Assembly: GCA_018241505.1 (NCBI GenBank)
Contig: JAFEDS010000005.1
Coordinates: 539,078 to 603,077, forward strand
Source: Pseudomonadota bacterium
GTDB taxonomy: Bacteria; Pseudomonadota; Gammaproteobacteria; Steroidobacterales; Steroidobacteraceae
Direction: 5' to 3'
Length of the DNA: 64,000 nucleotides
Positions within the stretch are counted from its first letter, which is position 1. Each line of letters begins with the position of its first letter. The notes under the pieces were generated by a model. It had not been told where the DNA came from. It was given only the letters and a program-made list of their open reading frames with translations, and searched no databases. The position numbers and the translations under genes are program-made. Positions 17,771 through 27,047 of this stretch are shown in pieces.

Positions 17771-19021
17771 TCACAGCTCGCGACCGAGCAGGCTGTCTTC
17801 GAACGGAAACTGCGACAGCAGCTCGGTGCCGGTGTCCGTCACCAGCAGCTCTTCCTCCAGCTTGACCCCTTCCAGTCCGTTCACTTCACCGATGTAACTT
17901 TCGACGCTGATCACCATGCCCGGCTCGACTATCCCTTCGCCGCCGAAGCTGCCGTAGTCCTGGGCATGGGCGATGAAAGGGGCTTCGCCATGCATCCCGA
18001 CCCCATGCATCACCGAGGTGTAGCGGCGCTCAACGAACCGGTCGGGAATCTTCCAGGCGCGCTCAGCCAGCTCGCGGTAGCTCGCGCCCGGGCGAATGAT
18101 GCCGATGTTGTGTTGGATCTGCTCATAGGCATGGCGATACAACAGTTTCTGCTGGGCGGTCGGCCTGCCCGGGTCGCAGTGGAAGGTTCGCGAGAAATCG
18201 GAGTAATAGCCGAAGCAGCCCACGGTGTCGGAGTCGAGCGCCAGCAGTTCCCCGGGACGGACGCAGCGACCGCTCGCCTCCTTGAACCAGGGATTGGTCC
18301 GGGGCCCGGAAGTCAGCAGGCGGGTCTCCACGAACTCGCCGCCGTGGCGAATGACCTCTCCGTAGAAGCGCGCGAACAGCTCATTCTCGGAAATGCCCGG
18401 GCGGAGCGCTTCGCGCACGGCCGCTACCGCGTACTCGGTACCCGCCATGCTGAGCCGCAGGCACTGAATCTCGTTGGCGGTCTTGATCCGCCGCACGTGC
18501 AGGATTTCCTGCTGACAATCGGTGACGACGCACTTCTGCGCCTCGAGGGCGAGTGCGAGCAGGTGCGAGCAGCGATCCAATCCGACCTTGCGGCTGCCGC
18601 GGCCATACTGGCGCACCAGGTCGGCGATTTCCTGGGCAAAGGGCGCCGCCGTCTCGGTGTCCCGATTGCCCACCGAGGACCAGACAATCTTCGAGTGGCG
18701 CGATTCCTGGACGGTTTCCAGGCAATCGGATACGTGCGCGCTCTGGGGGTACTCAAAGAGAATCACCGGGCCCTCGGTGGGCACGAAAAAGTAGCGGGTC
18801 GAGTTGCGCAGGAAGTAACCAAACATGTTGCGCGAGCCGGTGGCATACCGCTGGTTGTAGGGATCCAGCAGCACGAGCGCGTCGTAGTCCTTGTCCCGCA
18901 TCATGGCGCGCAGCTTCGCCAGGCGTTCGGCGCGAAGTTGGACGGCGTCGACACTCGGAGGCTCGGTATCCGTAACCCACAGTCCCGGCCCTCGATCGAC
19001 CTCACGATATGCGGCTGTCAT
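17771..19021 (-). CDS. M24-family metallopeptidase (Xaa-Pro peptidase/creatinase-like)
   Basis: This 416-residue protein has an N-terminal creatinase-type domain (about residues 30-165) and a pita-bread M24 catalytic domain. The five metal ligands are visible: Asp in LLALDSDTVG, Asp in YYSDFSRTF, His in SVMHGVGMHGE, Glu in VISVESYIG and Glu in VKLEEELLV. Members are Xaa-Pro dipeptidases, creatinase-like amidinohydrolases and related C-N hydrolases; the exact reaction here is uncertain. There is no signal peptide, so it acts in the cytosol. The start at 19021 has a GGGGGAG site. It is the first gene of the operon and lies opposite a LysR gene. Confidence 0.9.
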   Translation of the reverse strand: MTAAYREVDRGPGLWVTDTEPPSVDAVQLRAERLAKLRAMMRDKDYDALVLLDPYNQRYATGSRNMFGYFLRNSTRYFFVPTEGPVILFEYPQSAHVSDCLETVQESRHSKIVWSSVGNRDTETAAPFAQEIADLVRQYGRGSRKVGLDRCSHLLALALEAQKCVVTDCQQEILHVRRIKTANEIQCLRLSMAGTEYAVAAVREALRPGISENELFARFYGEVIRHGGEFVETRLLTSGPRTNPWFKEASGRCVRPGELLALDSDTVGCFGYYSDFSRTFHCDPGRPTAQQKLLYRHAYEQIQHNIGIIRPGASYRELAERAWKIPDRFVERRYTSVMHGVGMHGEAPFIAHAQDYGSFGGEGIVEPGMVISVESYIGEVNGLEGVKLEEELLVTDTGTELLSQFPFEDSLLGREL

Positions 19022-19091
19022 GCTCCCCCAACTCGGTATCGATGGTGCGAGCATCATGGGGCAGGCCGCGCTCCCGCTACAATTGATAGTC

Positions 19092-19117
19092 TTGCAAAAT
19101 CGCCTTGCAAATTTGCA
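19092..19117. promoter_or_regulatory. Candidate LysR operator, palindrome plus half-site repeat
   Basis: A perfect 12-base palindrome TGCAAATTTGCA occupies 19106-19117. With the preceding T at 19105 it forms an exact T-N11-A LysR box. A direct repeat of the half site TTGCAAA occurs 13 bases upstream at 19092-19098, as at LysR recognition plus activation sites. It sits between the divergent M24 peptidase operon and the lysR-type gene. Confidence 0.6.
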
Positions 19118-19163
19118 GAGCGTGGTGTGGACTGCAGGCAACAACGTACCGGGGGTTACGCCG

Positions 19164-20084
19164 ATGATCGATCTCGATTGGGACGACCTGCGTCATGTGC
19201 TGGCTCTGGTGCAGCATCAGACAATGGCGGGGGCCGCCGAGGCGTTACGGGTCCACCAGACAACCTTGAGCCGGCGCATTGCCGGGCTGGAGCGGCGACT
19301 CGACACGCGGTTGTTTGATCGTAGCGGCACACGCCTGGCGCCGACCCGGCAGGGAATGATTGTGTTTCGACGCGCCCAGGAAATGGAGTCCGCCAGCCGG
19401 GCACTGCGCGATGATTTGAGTCACGACCCCGAACAGGGTCCCGCCATTGTCAAGCTGTCGGTGATCCAGACCTTTGTGACGGGATTTCTGTTTCGGCATC
19501 TGCCCGCCTTTCCCGAACGCTTTCCCAACATCCAGCTCGAGCTCATTTGTGAGAACCGCGAATCGGTGCTGGAGCAGCGGGAGGCGGACATCGCGATCCG
19601 CTATGTACGCCCTGCCCGGGGGCCTTCGACCGTCCGCAAGATCGGCGAGCTGGGATCCGCCGTATACGCGCACAAATCGTTGTTGCGCAGTGGCGCTGAC
19701 TGGCAGAAGGAGCTGCCGTGGATTGGCTTTGCGCAGGTGGCGGATCGATGGCCGGAATTTGAGTGGATTGCGAGCAATGTGCCACGCGAGCACGTGACCA
19801 TCACCGTCAATGGCGGACCCGCGTATTCGGAGGTGGTCACCCGGGGTAACGGGGTCGGGCTGATGACCTGCGTCGAGGGAGACGCGCGGCCCGAGCTGAA
19901 ACGACTGAGCGGCCCGAAGCCGCTCATTGTGAGAGAGATCTGGCTTCTCGTGCTGCCGGAGCAACGGCGCAACACGGCTGTCAGGAAGGTGCTGGACTGG
20001 CTGATCAGCGTCACGCGGCGCGAGGCCGGGTTGCTGCTGGGGACGAGTACCTCGACGCGAAATGCATTCTTTGCGCCGGAGTGA
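19164..20084 (+). CDS. LysR-family transcriptional regulator of the hydrolase operon
   Basis: This is a 306-residue LysR-type regulator. The start at 19164 (MIDLDWDDLRHVLALV) is typical of the family. The winged helix covers about residues 6-64 (MAGAAEALRVHQTTLSRRIAG, then LERRLDTRLFDRSG). The effector domain follows from about residue 92 (VKLSVIQTFVTGFLFRHLPAF). It is divergent from the M24-TonB receptor-hydrolase operon, with a perfect LysR-type palindrome in the 142-base gap, and is the probable activator of that operon. It converges on the FAD monooxygenase gene with a 60-base gap. Confidence 0.93.
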   Translation: MIDLDWDDLRHVLALVQHQTMAGAAEALRVHQTTLSRRIAGLERRLDTRLFDRSGTRLAPTRQGMIVFRRAQEMESASRALRDDLSHDPEQGPAIVKLSVIQTFVTGFLFRHLPAFPERFPNIQLELICENRESVLEQREADIAIRYVRPARGPSTVRKIGELGSAVYAHKSLLRSGADWQKELPWIGFAQVADRWPEFEWIASNVPREHVTITVNGGPAYSEVVTRGNGVGLMTCVEGDARPELKRLSGPKPLIVREIWLLVLPEQRRNTAVRKVLDWLISVTRREAGLLLGTSTSTRNAFFAPE

Positions 20085-20144
20085 GCGCAGCGCTCGAAGC
20101 CTTTGCAGCGCGAGCCGGCCCCGCGGTTCGGGCGCGACGACGGC

Positions 20145-21272
20145 TCAGTACGGCGCCGCCATGGCCATCATGCTCGCGCGCATGATGTTGGCATGTTCCT
20201 CCTTGGAACCACCGGTCTGCTCAATCTCCCCGAGCCGCACCGAATTCTCGACAACCAGCCGGCACCGCGGCCAACGCCGCCGTTGAAAATCAGCCAGGGC
20301 CTGCTCGAGCGACACCGCCTTCTGCAACTCCTGGGCAAGCACAATAGCGTCTTCCACTCCCATGCCGGCGCCGGCAGCCAGGTGCGGCGTGGATGAATGC
20401 GCGGCATCGCCTATCAGCACGACCCGACCCAGATACCAGGGCTGTGGCATCAGCAGTGCATCCAGCGGCCGAAAGACGATATGCGACTCGCAGCTCAACA
20501 CCTCACGAACTTGCGCGGGGACCGCCGCGGAAAACTCAGCCAACAGGGTGCGAAGTTGGGGCAGTAACTCAACGTCATCCACATGTGTGTTGGTTGGGCG
20601 ATCCTCGGTCAGGAAAAGATACATTTCCGTGCTCGAGACGGGATTGACGCCCGCCTTCACCCGAGCTCCCATATACAAACACGGTCGCTGCACTTCGCTG
20701 GGGCGAGGAACCACTGCCCGCCAGACGCCCTGCCCCGTATAGAACGGCTTGGGCGCTCCGGGAAAGATCTGGTCGCGCGTTCGAGATCGCACTCCGTCCG
20801 CAACAACAACCAGGTCGTAGGACCCGCGCGTGCCATCATTCAAGGTCACTTCAACCAGGTCCTGTTGTTGATCAATGGAGGTTGCATGGCAGCCCAGCCG
20901 GACATGGGTGCCCAGACTGCGCGTCGCCTCCGCGAGAATCCTGGCAAGTACGGGACGCAGGATACCGGCACCGCCGGGAACGTCGGGCCCCGCCAGGCGC
21001 GGGGTAGGCAGCTCAGCCAACTTGTGGCCGTGGGCCGTGAATATTTCCACGCCGTCGCAACACGCGCCCTGGGTCATGATCTGCGCCAGCACCCCTACTT
21101 CACCCAGGGCCCGCAGGGTCGCGCCATTGAGGGTAATTCCGGCGCCATAGGAGCGCCAACCGGGATCGATCTCAACGAGATCCACCTCGATCCCGGCCTT
21201 GCGCATCTGGATGGCCGAGCAGGTCCCTGCGAAACCTCCCCCGATTACGAGCGCTTTACGGACGACTGGCAT
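20145..21272 (-). CDS. FAD-dependent monooxygenase (aromatic hydroxylase type)
   Basis: This 375-residue class A flavoprotein monooxygenase has the three family fingerprints: the FAD-binding GxGxxG as VIGGGFAGTCSA near residue 10, the DG motif in LVVVADGVRSRTRD near residue 150, and the GD motif LIGDAAHSSTPHLAAGAG near residue 275. It would use NAD(P)H and oxygen to hydroxylate an aromatic or similar substrate in the cytosol. The start at 21272 follows a GGGAGGGG site. It is convergent with the lysR-type gene. Whether it belongs functionally to the neighbouring hydrolase operon is not shown by the sequence. Confidence 0.9.
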   Translation of the reverse strand: MPVVRKALVIGGGFAGTCSAIQMRKAGIEVDLVEIDPGWRSYGAGITLNGATLRALGEVGVLAQIMTQGACCDGVEIFTAHGHKLAELPTPRLAGPDVPGGAGILRPVLARILAEATRSLGTHVRLGCHATSIDQQQDLVEVTLNDGTRGSYDLVVVADGVRSRTRDQIFPGAPKPFYTGQGVWRAVVPRPSEVQRPCLYMGARVKAGVNPVSSTEMYLFLTEDRPTNTHVDDVELLPQLRTLLAEFSAAVPAQVREVLSCESHIVFRPLDALLMPQPWYLGRVVLIGDAAHSSTPHLAAGAGMGVEDAIVLAQELQKAVSLEQALADFQRRRWPRCRLVVENSVRLGEIEQTGGSKEEHANIMRASMMAMAAPY

Positions 21273-21500
21273 CGGCACCCCTCCCGCGGTCATGTAGCAA
21301 GCCTAGCGAGTCGTACCCAGGCTGCAAAATCCGATTCTTGGATGCGCCCTATCGGCGCCGGCAATGCCTGGCCGCAGCCGCGCTGCAAACAGTGACGCGC
21401 GTCATGTTTTCGTCTGCAACATCGGACAAACACCGGCAACGCTTACTCAAACGCGCGCGAGTGGTGTAAAAAATCAGTGGTGAAGCGCGCGAGGACGATC

Positions 21501-21743
21501 GTGGGAACGGAAACAATTTCGGAAATCGTCAGCAACTACGAGCTGACCATCGCCTGCGAAAAATGCGGCGCACAATCGCAGAAAACCATTGGTTGGATCC
21601 GGTTGCACCGCGACATGAAGTGCCCGCAGTGCGATTCGGTGATTGTGCTCAACACCTCGCGCATCACGGCGACGATCCGCAGCGTCGAGCGACGCCTGGG
21701 GGATCTGCAGTCTCAGCTTACGGAGCGGATCCGCAAGTTGTGA
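21501..21743 (+). CDS. Small zinc-ribbon-like protein, unknown function
   Basis: This protein is 80 residues long. Two Cys pairs, CEKCG near residue 20 and CPQCD near residue 43, are spaced as in a zinc ribbon. A predicted helical C-terminus (RITATIRSVERRLGDLQSQLTE) could form a coiled coil. The GTG start at 21501 has GAGG six bases upstream; an upstream GTG at 21477 lacks such a site. The 3' end overlaps the 3' end of the convergent histidine-kinase gene by 31 bases. The family is not recognised. It could bind nucleic acid or a protein partner. Confidence 0.65.
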   Translation: MGTETISEIVSNYELTIACEKCGAQSQKTIGWIRLHRDMKCPQCDSVIVLNTSRITATIRSVERRLGDLQSQLTERIRKL

Positions 21744-23215
21744 GCGGCGCCGCTGGGCCCGGCCGCGGCATCGGGGACACCACTGACCGGAATCGTCGTG
21801 GCATCCGCTGCGGCCGCGGCACCACCTGACGCTACCACCGGCTGCAACGCTCCCGCTGCAGATGCTGAAATCACCATATTGGCGCGCAACCCAGGGTGGT
21901 TGTCAGCCAGCTCCAACGCTCCGCCGTGAACCTTGGCCACCGAAGCCACGAGCGTCAGCCCCAACCCAACTCCCGGAGTTCCACGGCTCGCGTCCCCCCG
22001 GTAGAAGCGAGTCGAGACCTTGGGTTTTTCCGCGTCCGGAATGCCGGGTCCGTCGTCGGCAACGGCAATCTGGATCCGGCTGTCGGCGAGCTCGTTGACC
22101 TCGACACTGATGACGCCGCCCGCGCTGGTGTACTTGAGCGCGTTGTCGATCAGGTTGCCGATCGCCTGTGCCAGCAACACCGGATCACCCGATATCTGGG
22201 CAAGACCGGTACCGCGATACGATAGGGCCACGCCCTTGAGCTCGGCCGCGGGTAGGTAGAAATCAACCGCCTGCCGGGCTACATCGGCGGCTTTCACTGA
22301 CACAAAACCGGAACGCCGCATGCCGGTGTCGATTTCCGCCAGGCGCAGCAGCGCGTTGAATATCAGGATCACGCGATCGACATCGACCACCGCCTCCTCG
22401 ATTTCGGCAAAGGTCTGTTCCGATTCCGGGCGGGTCAGCGACAGCTCTTCCAGGCGCGAGCGCAGCTCGGCGAGCGGGGTACGCAAATCGTGCGCAATGG
22501 AGTTGGAAACGTCGCGCACCCCGTGCAGCAACTGCTCGAGCTGATCGAGCATGCCGTTGATGGTCGCGGACAGCGTATTCAACTCGTCGCTGCCGGCCTT
22601 GGTGGGGAGCCGATGACTCCAATCGCCCCGGACGATGGCTTGAACGGTGCTGTGAATGCTGTCGACGCGCACCAGGACCGCGCGCCGGATCATCAAACCG
22701 CCCATGACGCCTGCGATGGACAACACGGCGATCGCCGCGGACAAACCAATCCAGAAACGCATCGCCAGCGGCGCAAACAATGCCTGATCGCGCCCCACCA
22801 ACAGATGATAGTGACCGGGAAGAACGTTTTGCACGAGCATGGCGCGCGTGTGCCTGCCCTCGAGAATGACCGGGAGATCGAACTCCCCGGTCTCGGGCGG
22901 AACCCCCGCAGGCCACGCCGGCAGGTTGCCGGATAAAGGACGCAATGTTGGGTCGGCGAGCAGCAGGATACGATCGCCGGGGATTTGCATGCTCACCCGG
23001 TTGTCCATGTAGGTCGACAGTCCCGACAGGCCCTGGCGGCGGAAAATCTCGGACAGGCGTTGAGACTCGGTGCGAAGGGACTCGGTACGAGCCTCCTGGA
23101 GAGTGACGTAGTAGGCGTACCAGAGTGGCGCGGCGAACAGGATGAGCGCGGCAATGCCGAAGGCGATGTACCCGAACGCCAGAGTAAACGCGGACGAGCG
23201 AAGAAACTTATTCAT
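21713..23215 (-). CDS. Sensor histidine kinase of the efflux operon
   Basis: This is a 500-residue membrane histidine kinase. A first transmembrane helix lies at about residues 10-35, a periplasmic sensor of some 115 residues follows, and a second helix is at about 155-180 (IGLSAAIAVLSIAGVMGGL). After a HAMP domain comes the H-box NSIAHDLRTPLAEL, the N-box NLIDNALKYT, and the G boxes DDGPGIP and GVGLGLTLV. The C-terminus carries an Ala/Gly/Pro-rich tail of about 45 residues beyond the kinase core. The start overlaps the stop of the response-regulator gene by eight bases. With that regulator it presumably senses an envelope stress or drug and controls the adjacent pump. Confidence 0.93.
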   Translation of the reverse strand: MNKFLRSSAFTLAFGYIAFGIAALILFAAPLWYAYYVTLQEARTESLRTESQRLSEIFRRQGLSGLSTYMDNRVSMQIPGDRILLLADPTLRPLSGNLPAWPAGVPPETGEFDLPVILEGRHTRAMLVQNVLPGHYHLLVGRDQALFAPLAMRFWIGLSAAIAVLSIAGVMGGLMIRRAVLVRVDSIHSTVQAIVRGDWSHRLPTKAGSDELNTLSATINGMLDQLEQLLHGVRDVSNSIAHDLRTPLAELRSRLEELSLTRPESEQTFAEIEEAVVDVDRVILIFNALLRLAEIDTGMRRSGFVSVKAADVARQAVDFYLPAAELKGVALSYRGTGLAQISGDPVLLAQAIGNLIDNALKYTSAGGVISVEVNELADSRIQIAVADDGPGIPDAEKPKVSTRFYRGDASRGTPGVGLGLTLVASVAKVHGGALELADNHPGLRANMVISASAAGALQPVVASGGAAAAADATTIPVSGVPDAAAGPSGAAHNLRIRSVS

Positions 23216-23888
23216 CCGCCGTCAGCATGTAGCCGGCGTTGCGCACCGTCCGCAGCAGCGGCCGCTCCGTATCCGACTCGATTTTCTGCCGCAACTTGCT
23301 GATATGCACATCCACCACATTGGTCTGAGGATCGAAATGATAATCCCAGACATTCTCGAGCAACATGGTCCGGGTGACCACCTGGCCGGCGTGACGCATC
23401 AGGTACTCCAGGAGCTTGAACTCCTGGGGCTGCAGCGCAATGGCGCGGGTGCCCCGCGAAGCTTTGCGGGACAGCAGATCGATGTGCAGGTCGCCTACGC
23501 GCAAGCTGGTCTGCGTACCACCGCCCTGCACGCGCCGGCTGAGGGCATCCAGGCGCGCCAGCAGCTCGCCGAAGGCGAACGGCTTGGTCAGGTAGTCGTC
23601 ACCGCCACTTTTCAGGCCCTTGATGCGTTCGTCTACATCGGACAACGCGCTGAGAATCAATATGGGGGTGCGGTTGCCTGATTTGCGCAGGGCTTCAATG
23701 ATGGCGAGGCCATCGATCTGGCCCGGTAGCATCCGATCCATGATGATGACGTCATAGGGCTCGCTCGCGGCCAGGAACATGCCGTCGCGCCCATTGTCCG
23801 CATGGTCGGCCACGTGACCGGCTTCCTGCAGGCCTTTGACCACAAAGCGAGTGACCCGCTCGTTGTCCTCGACCAGCAATACTTTCAC
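23208..23888 (-). CDS. OmpR-family response regulator
   Basis: This 226-residue two-domain response regulator has a receiver domain with acidic residues E7/D8, phospho-acceptor D51 in VIIMDRMLPG, and Lys in YLTKPFAF. The C-terminal winged helix (about residues 128-224) contains LLEYLMRHAGQVVTRTMLLE and the DVHISKLRQKIE recognition helix. It overlaps the kinase gene and starts 30 bases after the stop of the RND pump gene, all on the minus strand. It is probably co-transcribed with the pump it regulates. Confidence 0.95.
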   Translation of the reverse strand: MKVLLVEDNERVTRFVVKGLQEAGHVADHADNGRDGMFLAASEPYDVIIMDRMLPGQIDGLAIIEALRKSGNRTPILILSALSDVDERIKGLKSGGDDYLTKPFAFGELLARLDALSRRVQGGGTQTSLRVGDLHIDLLSRKASRGTRAIALQPQEFKLLEYLMRHAGQVVTRTMLLENVWDYHFDPQTNVVDVHISKLRQKIESDTERPLLRTVRNAGYMLTADE

Positions 23889-23918
23889 GGCATTCCTCTC
23901 ATCGCCATCAACAACCTG

Positions 23919-26900
23919 TCAGACTGTCGCCGGCTCGCGCCGCGCTTGTTCGGACTCCTCGGCAGCAGCCACGGCACCCTTGCGGTGTGTGAGCCGCGCA
24001 TTGAGACGATCCAGATACAGATACACGACCGGCGTGGTGAACAGAGTCAACATCTGACTCAGGATGAGCCCGCCGACCATGGTGTAGCCCAGTGGCTTGC
24101 GCAGCTCGGAGCCGGTCCCGTTCGCGAGCATGAGCGGCAGTGCGGCCAGCAAAGCCGCCATCGTGGTCATCATGATGGGCCGGAAGCGCAGCAGGCACGC
24201 CTGGCGGATCGACGCCTCGGGCGACAACGCGTGCTCGCGCTCCGCCTGGATGGCGAAATCCACCATCATGATGCCGTTCTTCTTGACGATGCCAATGAGC
24301 AGAATGATGCCGATCAGCGCAATCACCGACAGGTCGATGCGAAACGCGAGCAACATCAACAGCGCGCCGACGCCTGCCGACGGCAGCGTGGACAGAATCG
24401 TCAGGGGGTGGATATAACTCTCGTAGAGCATCCCGAGGATGATGTACACCACCACCAAAGCGGCGAGAATCAGGTAGGGCTGCGACTTCAGTGACGATTC
24501 GAATGCCTGCGCCGTACCCTGGAAAGTACCCAACATGGCCGGCGGCAGCCCCATTTCGGCGGTCAGATTGTGGATGGCCGTGACCGCATCGCCCAGCGCC
24601 GCCCCGGGTGCGAGATTGAACGACAGGGTCACCGCCGGAAATTGCGACTGATGGTTGACCGACAACAGGCTCACGTGTTGGGTATCGAAGTGAGCAAAGG
24701 TCGAGAGCGGCACCTGTTGTCCCGTGACGGGGGACTTGATGTAGAGCTTGTTGAGGGTGTTGGGATCGCTCTGCAGCTCCGGTGTGATTTCCAGTATGAC
24801 GTGATAGGCGTTGAGTTGTGTGAAAAACTGCGCAGCCTGGCGCTGACCGAAGGCATCGTAGAGCGTGGCATCGATGGCCGCCGGTTGGATGCCGAACCGG
24901 GCCGCGGCATCGCGATCAATGGTCAAGGACAGCGTGGTGCCGTTGGTCTGTTGATCGGTGGCCACATCGCGCAGCATCGGCAGCCGTTTCATTCTCTCGA
25001 GGACCTTCGGCGACCACTCATTCAGCTCCTGCAGGTCCGAGTCCTGGAGCGTGTACTGATACTGGGTGCGTGTGGTGCGGCCGCCCACGCCCAGATCCTG
25101 CGAAGCCTGCAGGAACAACTCCGCGCCCTTCACCTGCGCGAGCTTCGGCCGCAACCGCTGGATGACCTGATCCGCGGTTGCCGTGCGCTCACTACGCGGC
25201 TTGAGAGTGATGGACACCCAGCCATTGTTGACGGGGCGCGAACCGCCCAGGCCGGTGGCCCAGGAAGCCACATCGGGATCCTGACCCACCACGTCCATGA
25301 GCTGGTGCTGCAGCCGCAACATCTCCGTGAACGAAACATCCTGGGCGGCATCGGAAATACCGGCAATGATGCCGGTGTCCTGCTGGGGAAAGAATCCCTT
25401 GGGCGTGACGACATACAACGCGCCCGAGAGCACTACCGTGATCAGGAACACGATCAGCGTCGGCTTCTGATGTTTGAGCACGAAGTCCAGTCCGCGTGTG
25501 TAGCCCTCCAGCAGTTTCTGGAAACCATGCTCAACAAAATTGTAGGCATTGCCGTGCGTCACCCGCCGCTCATCGCGCAGGAATAGCGAGCACATCATCG
25601 GAGACAAGGTCAGCGATACGAACGCCGACACCACAATCGTCATGGTGACGGTGACCGCAAATTCCCGGAACAGGCGCCCGATGATGCCGCCCATCATCAG
25701 CAAGGGAATAAACACCGCAATCAGCGACAGGCTGATGGACATGATGGTGAAACCGATCTCGCGCGAGCCCTTCAGGGCCGCCTCGAACGGCGACAGTCCC
25801 TCTTCAATGTGCCGATAGATGTTTTCCAGCATCACGATCGCATCGTCGACGACGAATCCGACCGCGATGGTCAGGCCCATCAGCGACAGGTTGTCGAGCG
25901 TGTATCCCACCCAGTACATGAGCGCGGCGGTACCTAACAAGGCCAGCGGCACCGTGACGCCCGGAATGACCGTCGCCCAGAAGTTGCGCAGGAACAGGAA
26001 AATGACCATCACGACCAGGGCGATCGTCAGCAGCAACGTGAATTCAACATCGTGCACGGACGCCTGGATGGTCTGGGTGCGATCGACGATGGTGTCGACC
26101 TTGATGGACGGCGGCACCGAGGCAAGCGCCTGCGGCATCAACCTGTTGACACTCTTGACCGTATCGATGACGTTCGCACCGGCCTGCTTGAAGATCATCA
26201 ACATGATGCCGTTCTTGCCGTTCTGGAACCCCAGCGCCAGGTGATCTTCGGGCCCGTCGACCGCGACACCGATATCGCGTATGCGCACGGGCGCGCCATT
26301 CTTGTACGCAACGATGACATCGTTCCACGGCGCCGCTTTCAGCAACTGGTCGTTGTCATAGATGGCGAAGCTGTGGCGCACGCCGTTGATTGCCCCTTTC
26401 GGCGCATTCACTGTCGCTGCATTGATGACCGAGGCGATATCCTCGAGTTGGATCCCCAGGGCGGCGATCTTGGCCGGATCCACCTGCACGCGCACCGCCG
26501 GTTTCTGCTGTCCGCCCAGGGCGACCTGGGAAACGCCCGGAATGCGTGAGATCTGTTGGGCAAGAACGTTCTCCGCGTAATCATCCACCTGGGTGAGCGG
26601 CAGAACTTCGGAGTGGACGGACATGATGAGAATGGGCGAGTCGGCCGGATTGACCTTGCGGTAGGACGGCGGCGACGGCAGATTTTTCGGCAACTGGCCA
26701 CCGGCCGCATCAATCGCCGATTGCACATCCTGCGCAGCTCCGTCGATGGCGCGGTCGAGGTCGAACTGAATGGTGATCTGGCTCGTACCCAACACACTGG
26801 AGGACGTGAGCTGCGTAACCCCCGGTATGGCGGCAAACTGGGTCTCGAGCGGCGTGGCCACCGCGGAAGCCATGGTCTCGGGGCTCGCCCCCGGCAGCTT

Positions 26901-27047
26901 GGCCGACACCTGGATGGTTGGAAAATCGACCTGCGGCAGCGGAGCCACGGGCAGCAACGGGAATGCGACGATACCAATCAACAAAATCCCCGCCATGAGC
27001 AGGGACGTCGCAATCGGTCGGCGAATAAAGGGCTCCGAGACACTCAT
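23919..27047 (-). CDS. RND efflux pump inner-membrane transporter (HAE1, MdtB/MdtC-like)
   Basis: This is a 1042-residue RND transporter of usual family length. It begins MSVSEPFIRRPIATSLLMAG, as MdtB/MdtC/AcrB homologues do. Twelve transmembrane helices flank two large periplasmic loops. The proton-relay Asp pair in helix 4 is intact (VGFVVDDAIVMLENIYRH), and helix 10-11 motifs appear as LLIGIVKKNGIMMVDFA. It exports drugs or detergents using the proton gradient, as a trimer with the adaptor and outer-membrane factor encoded just upstream. Its start overlaps the adaptor stop by four bases (ATGA). Only one RND subunit is present, unlike MdtBC heteromers. Confidence 0.95.
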   Translation of the reverse strand: MSVSEPFIRRPIATSLLMAGILLIGIVAFPLLPVAPLPQVDFPTIQVSAKLPGASPETMASAVATPLETQFAAIPGVTQLTSSSVLGTSQITIQFDLDRAIDGAAQDVQSAIDAAGGQLPKNLPSPPSYRKVNPADSPILIMSVHSEVLPLTQVDDYAENVLAQQISRIPGVSQVALGGQQKPAVRVQVDPAKIAALGIQLEDIASVINAATVNAPKGAINGVRHSFAIYDNDQLLKAAPWNDVIVAYKNGAPVRIRDIGVAVDGPEDHLALGFQNGKNGIMLMIFKQAGANVIDTVKSVNRLMPQALASVPPSIKVDTIVDRTQTIQASVHDVEFTLLLTIALVVMVIFLFLRNFWATVIPGVTVPLALLGTAALMYWVGYTLDNLSLMGLTIAVGFVVDDAIVMLENIYRHIEEGLSPFEAALKGSREIGFTIMSISLSLIAVFIPLLMMGGIIGRLFREFAVTVTMTIVVSAFVSLTLSPMMCSLFLRDERRVTHGNAYNFVEHGFQKLLEGYTRGLDFVLKHQKPTLIVFLITVVLSGALYVVTPKGFFPQQDTGIIAGISDAAQDVSFTEMLRLQHQLMDVVGQDPDVASWATGLGGSRPVNNGWVSITLKPRSERTATADQVIQRLRPKLAQVKGAELFLQASQDLGVGGRTTRTQYQYTLQDSDLQELNEWSPKVLERMKRLPMLRDVATDQQTNGTTLSLTIDRDAAARFGIQPAAIDATLYDAFGQRQAAQFFTQLNAYHVILEITPELQSDPNTLNKLYIKSPVTGQQVPLSTFAHFDTQHVSLLSVNHQSQFPAVTLSFNLAPGAALGDAVTAIHNLTAEMGLPPAMLGTFQGTAQAFESSLKSQPYLILAALVVVYIILGMLYESYIHPLTILSTLPSAGVGALLMLLAFRIDLSVIALIGIILLIGIVKKNGIMMVDFAIQAEREHALSPEASIRQACLLRFRPIMMTTMAALLAALPLMLANGTGSELRKPLGYTMVGGLILSQMLTLFTTPVVYLYLDRLNARLTHRKGAVAAAEESEQARREPATV

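Noticed and set aside
15114-17774. Earlier GTG start for the TonB receptor at 17774 overlapping the peptidase stop
   Set aside because: The GTG at 17729 has an ideal GGGAGG site and opens directly into the signal peptide, so the longer form is unlikely.
17744-19318. A 524-codon plus-strand open frame opposite the M24 peptidase
   Set aside because: The opposite strand encodes all five metal ligands of an M24 enzyme. The plus frame lacks a ribosome-binding site and shows no domain.
20083-20095. Palindrome GAGCGC-A-GCGCTC between the lysR and FAD monooxygenase genes as a terminator
   Set aside because: A one-base loop cannot form, there is no T-run, and it overlaps the LysR stop region; probably chance in GC-rich DNA.
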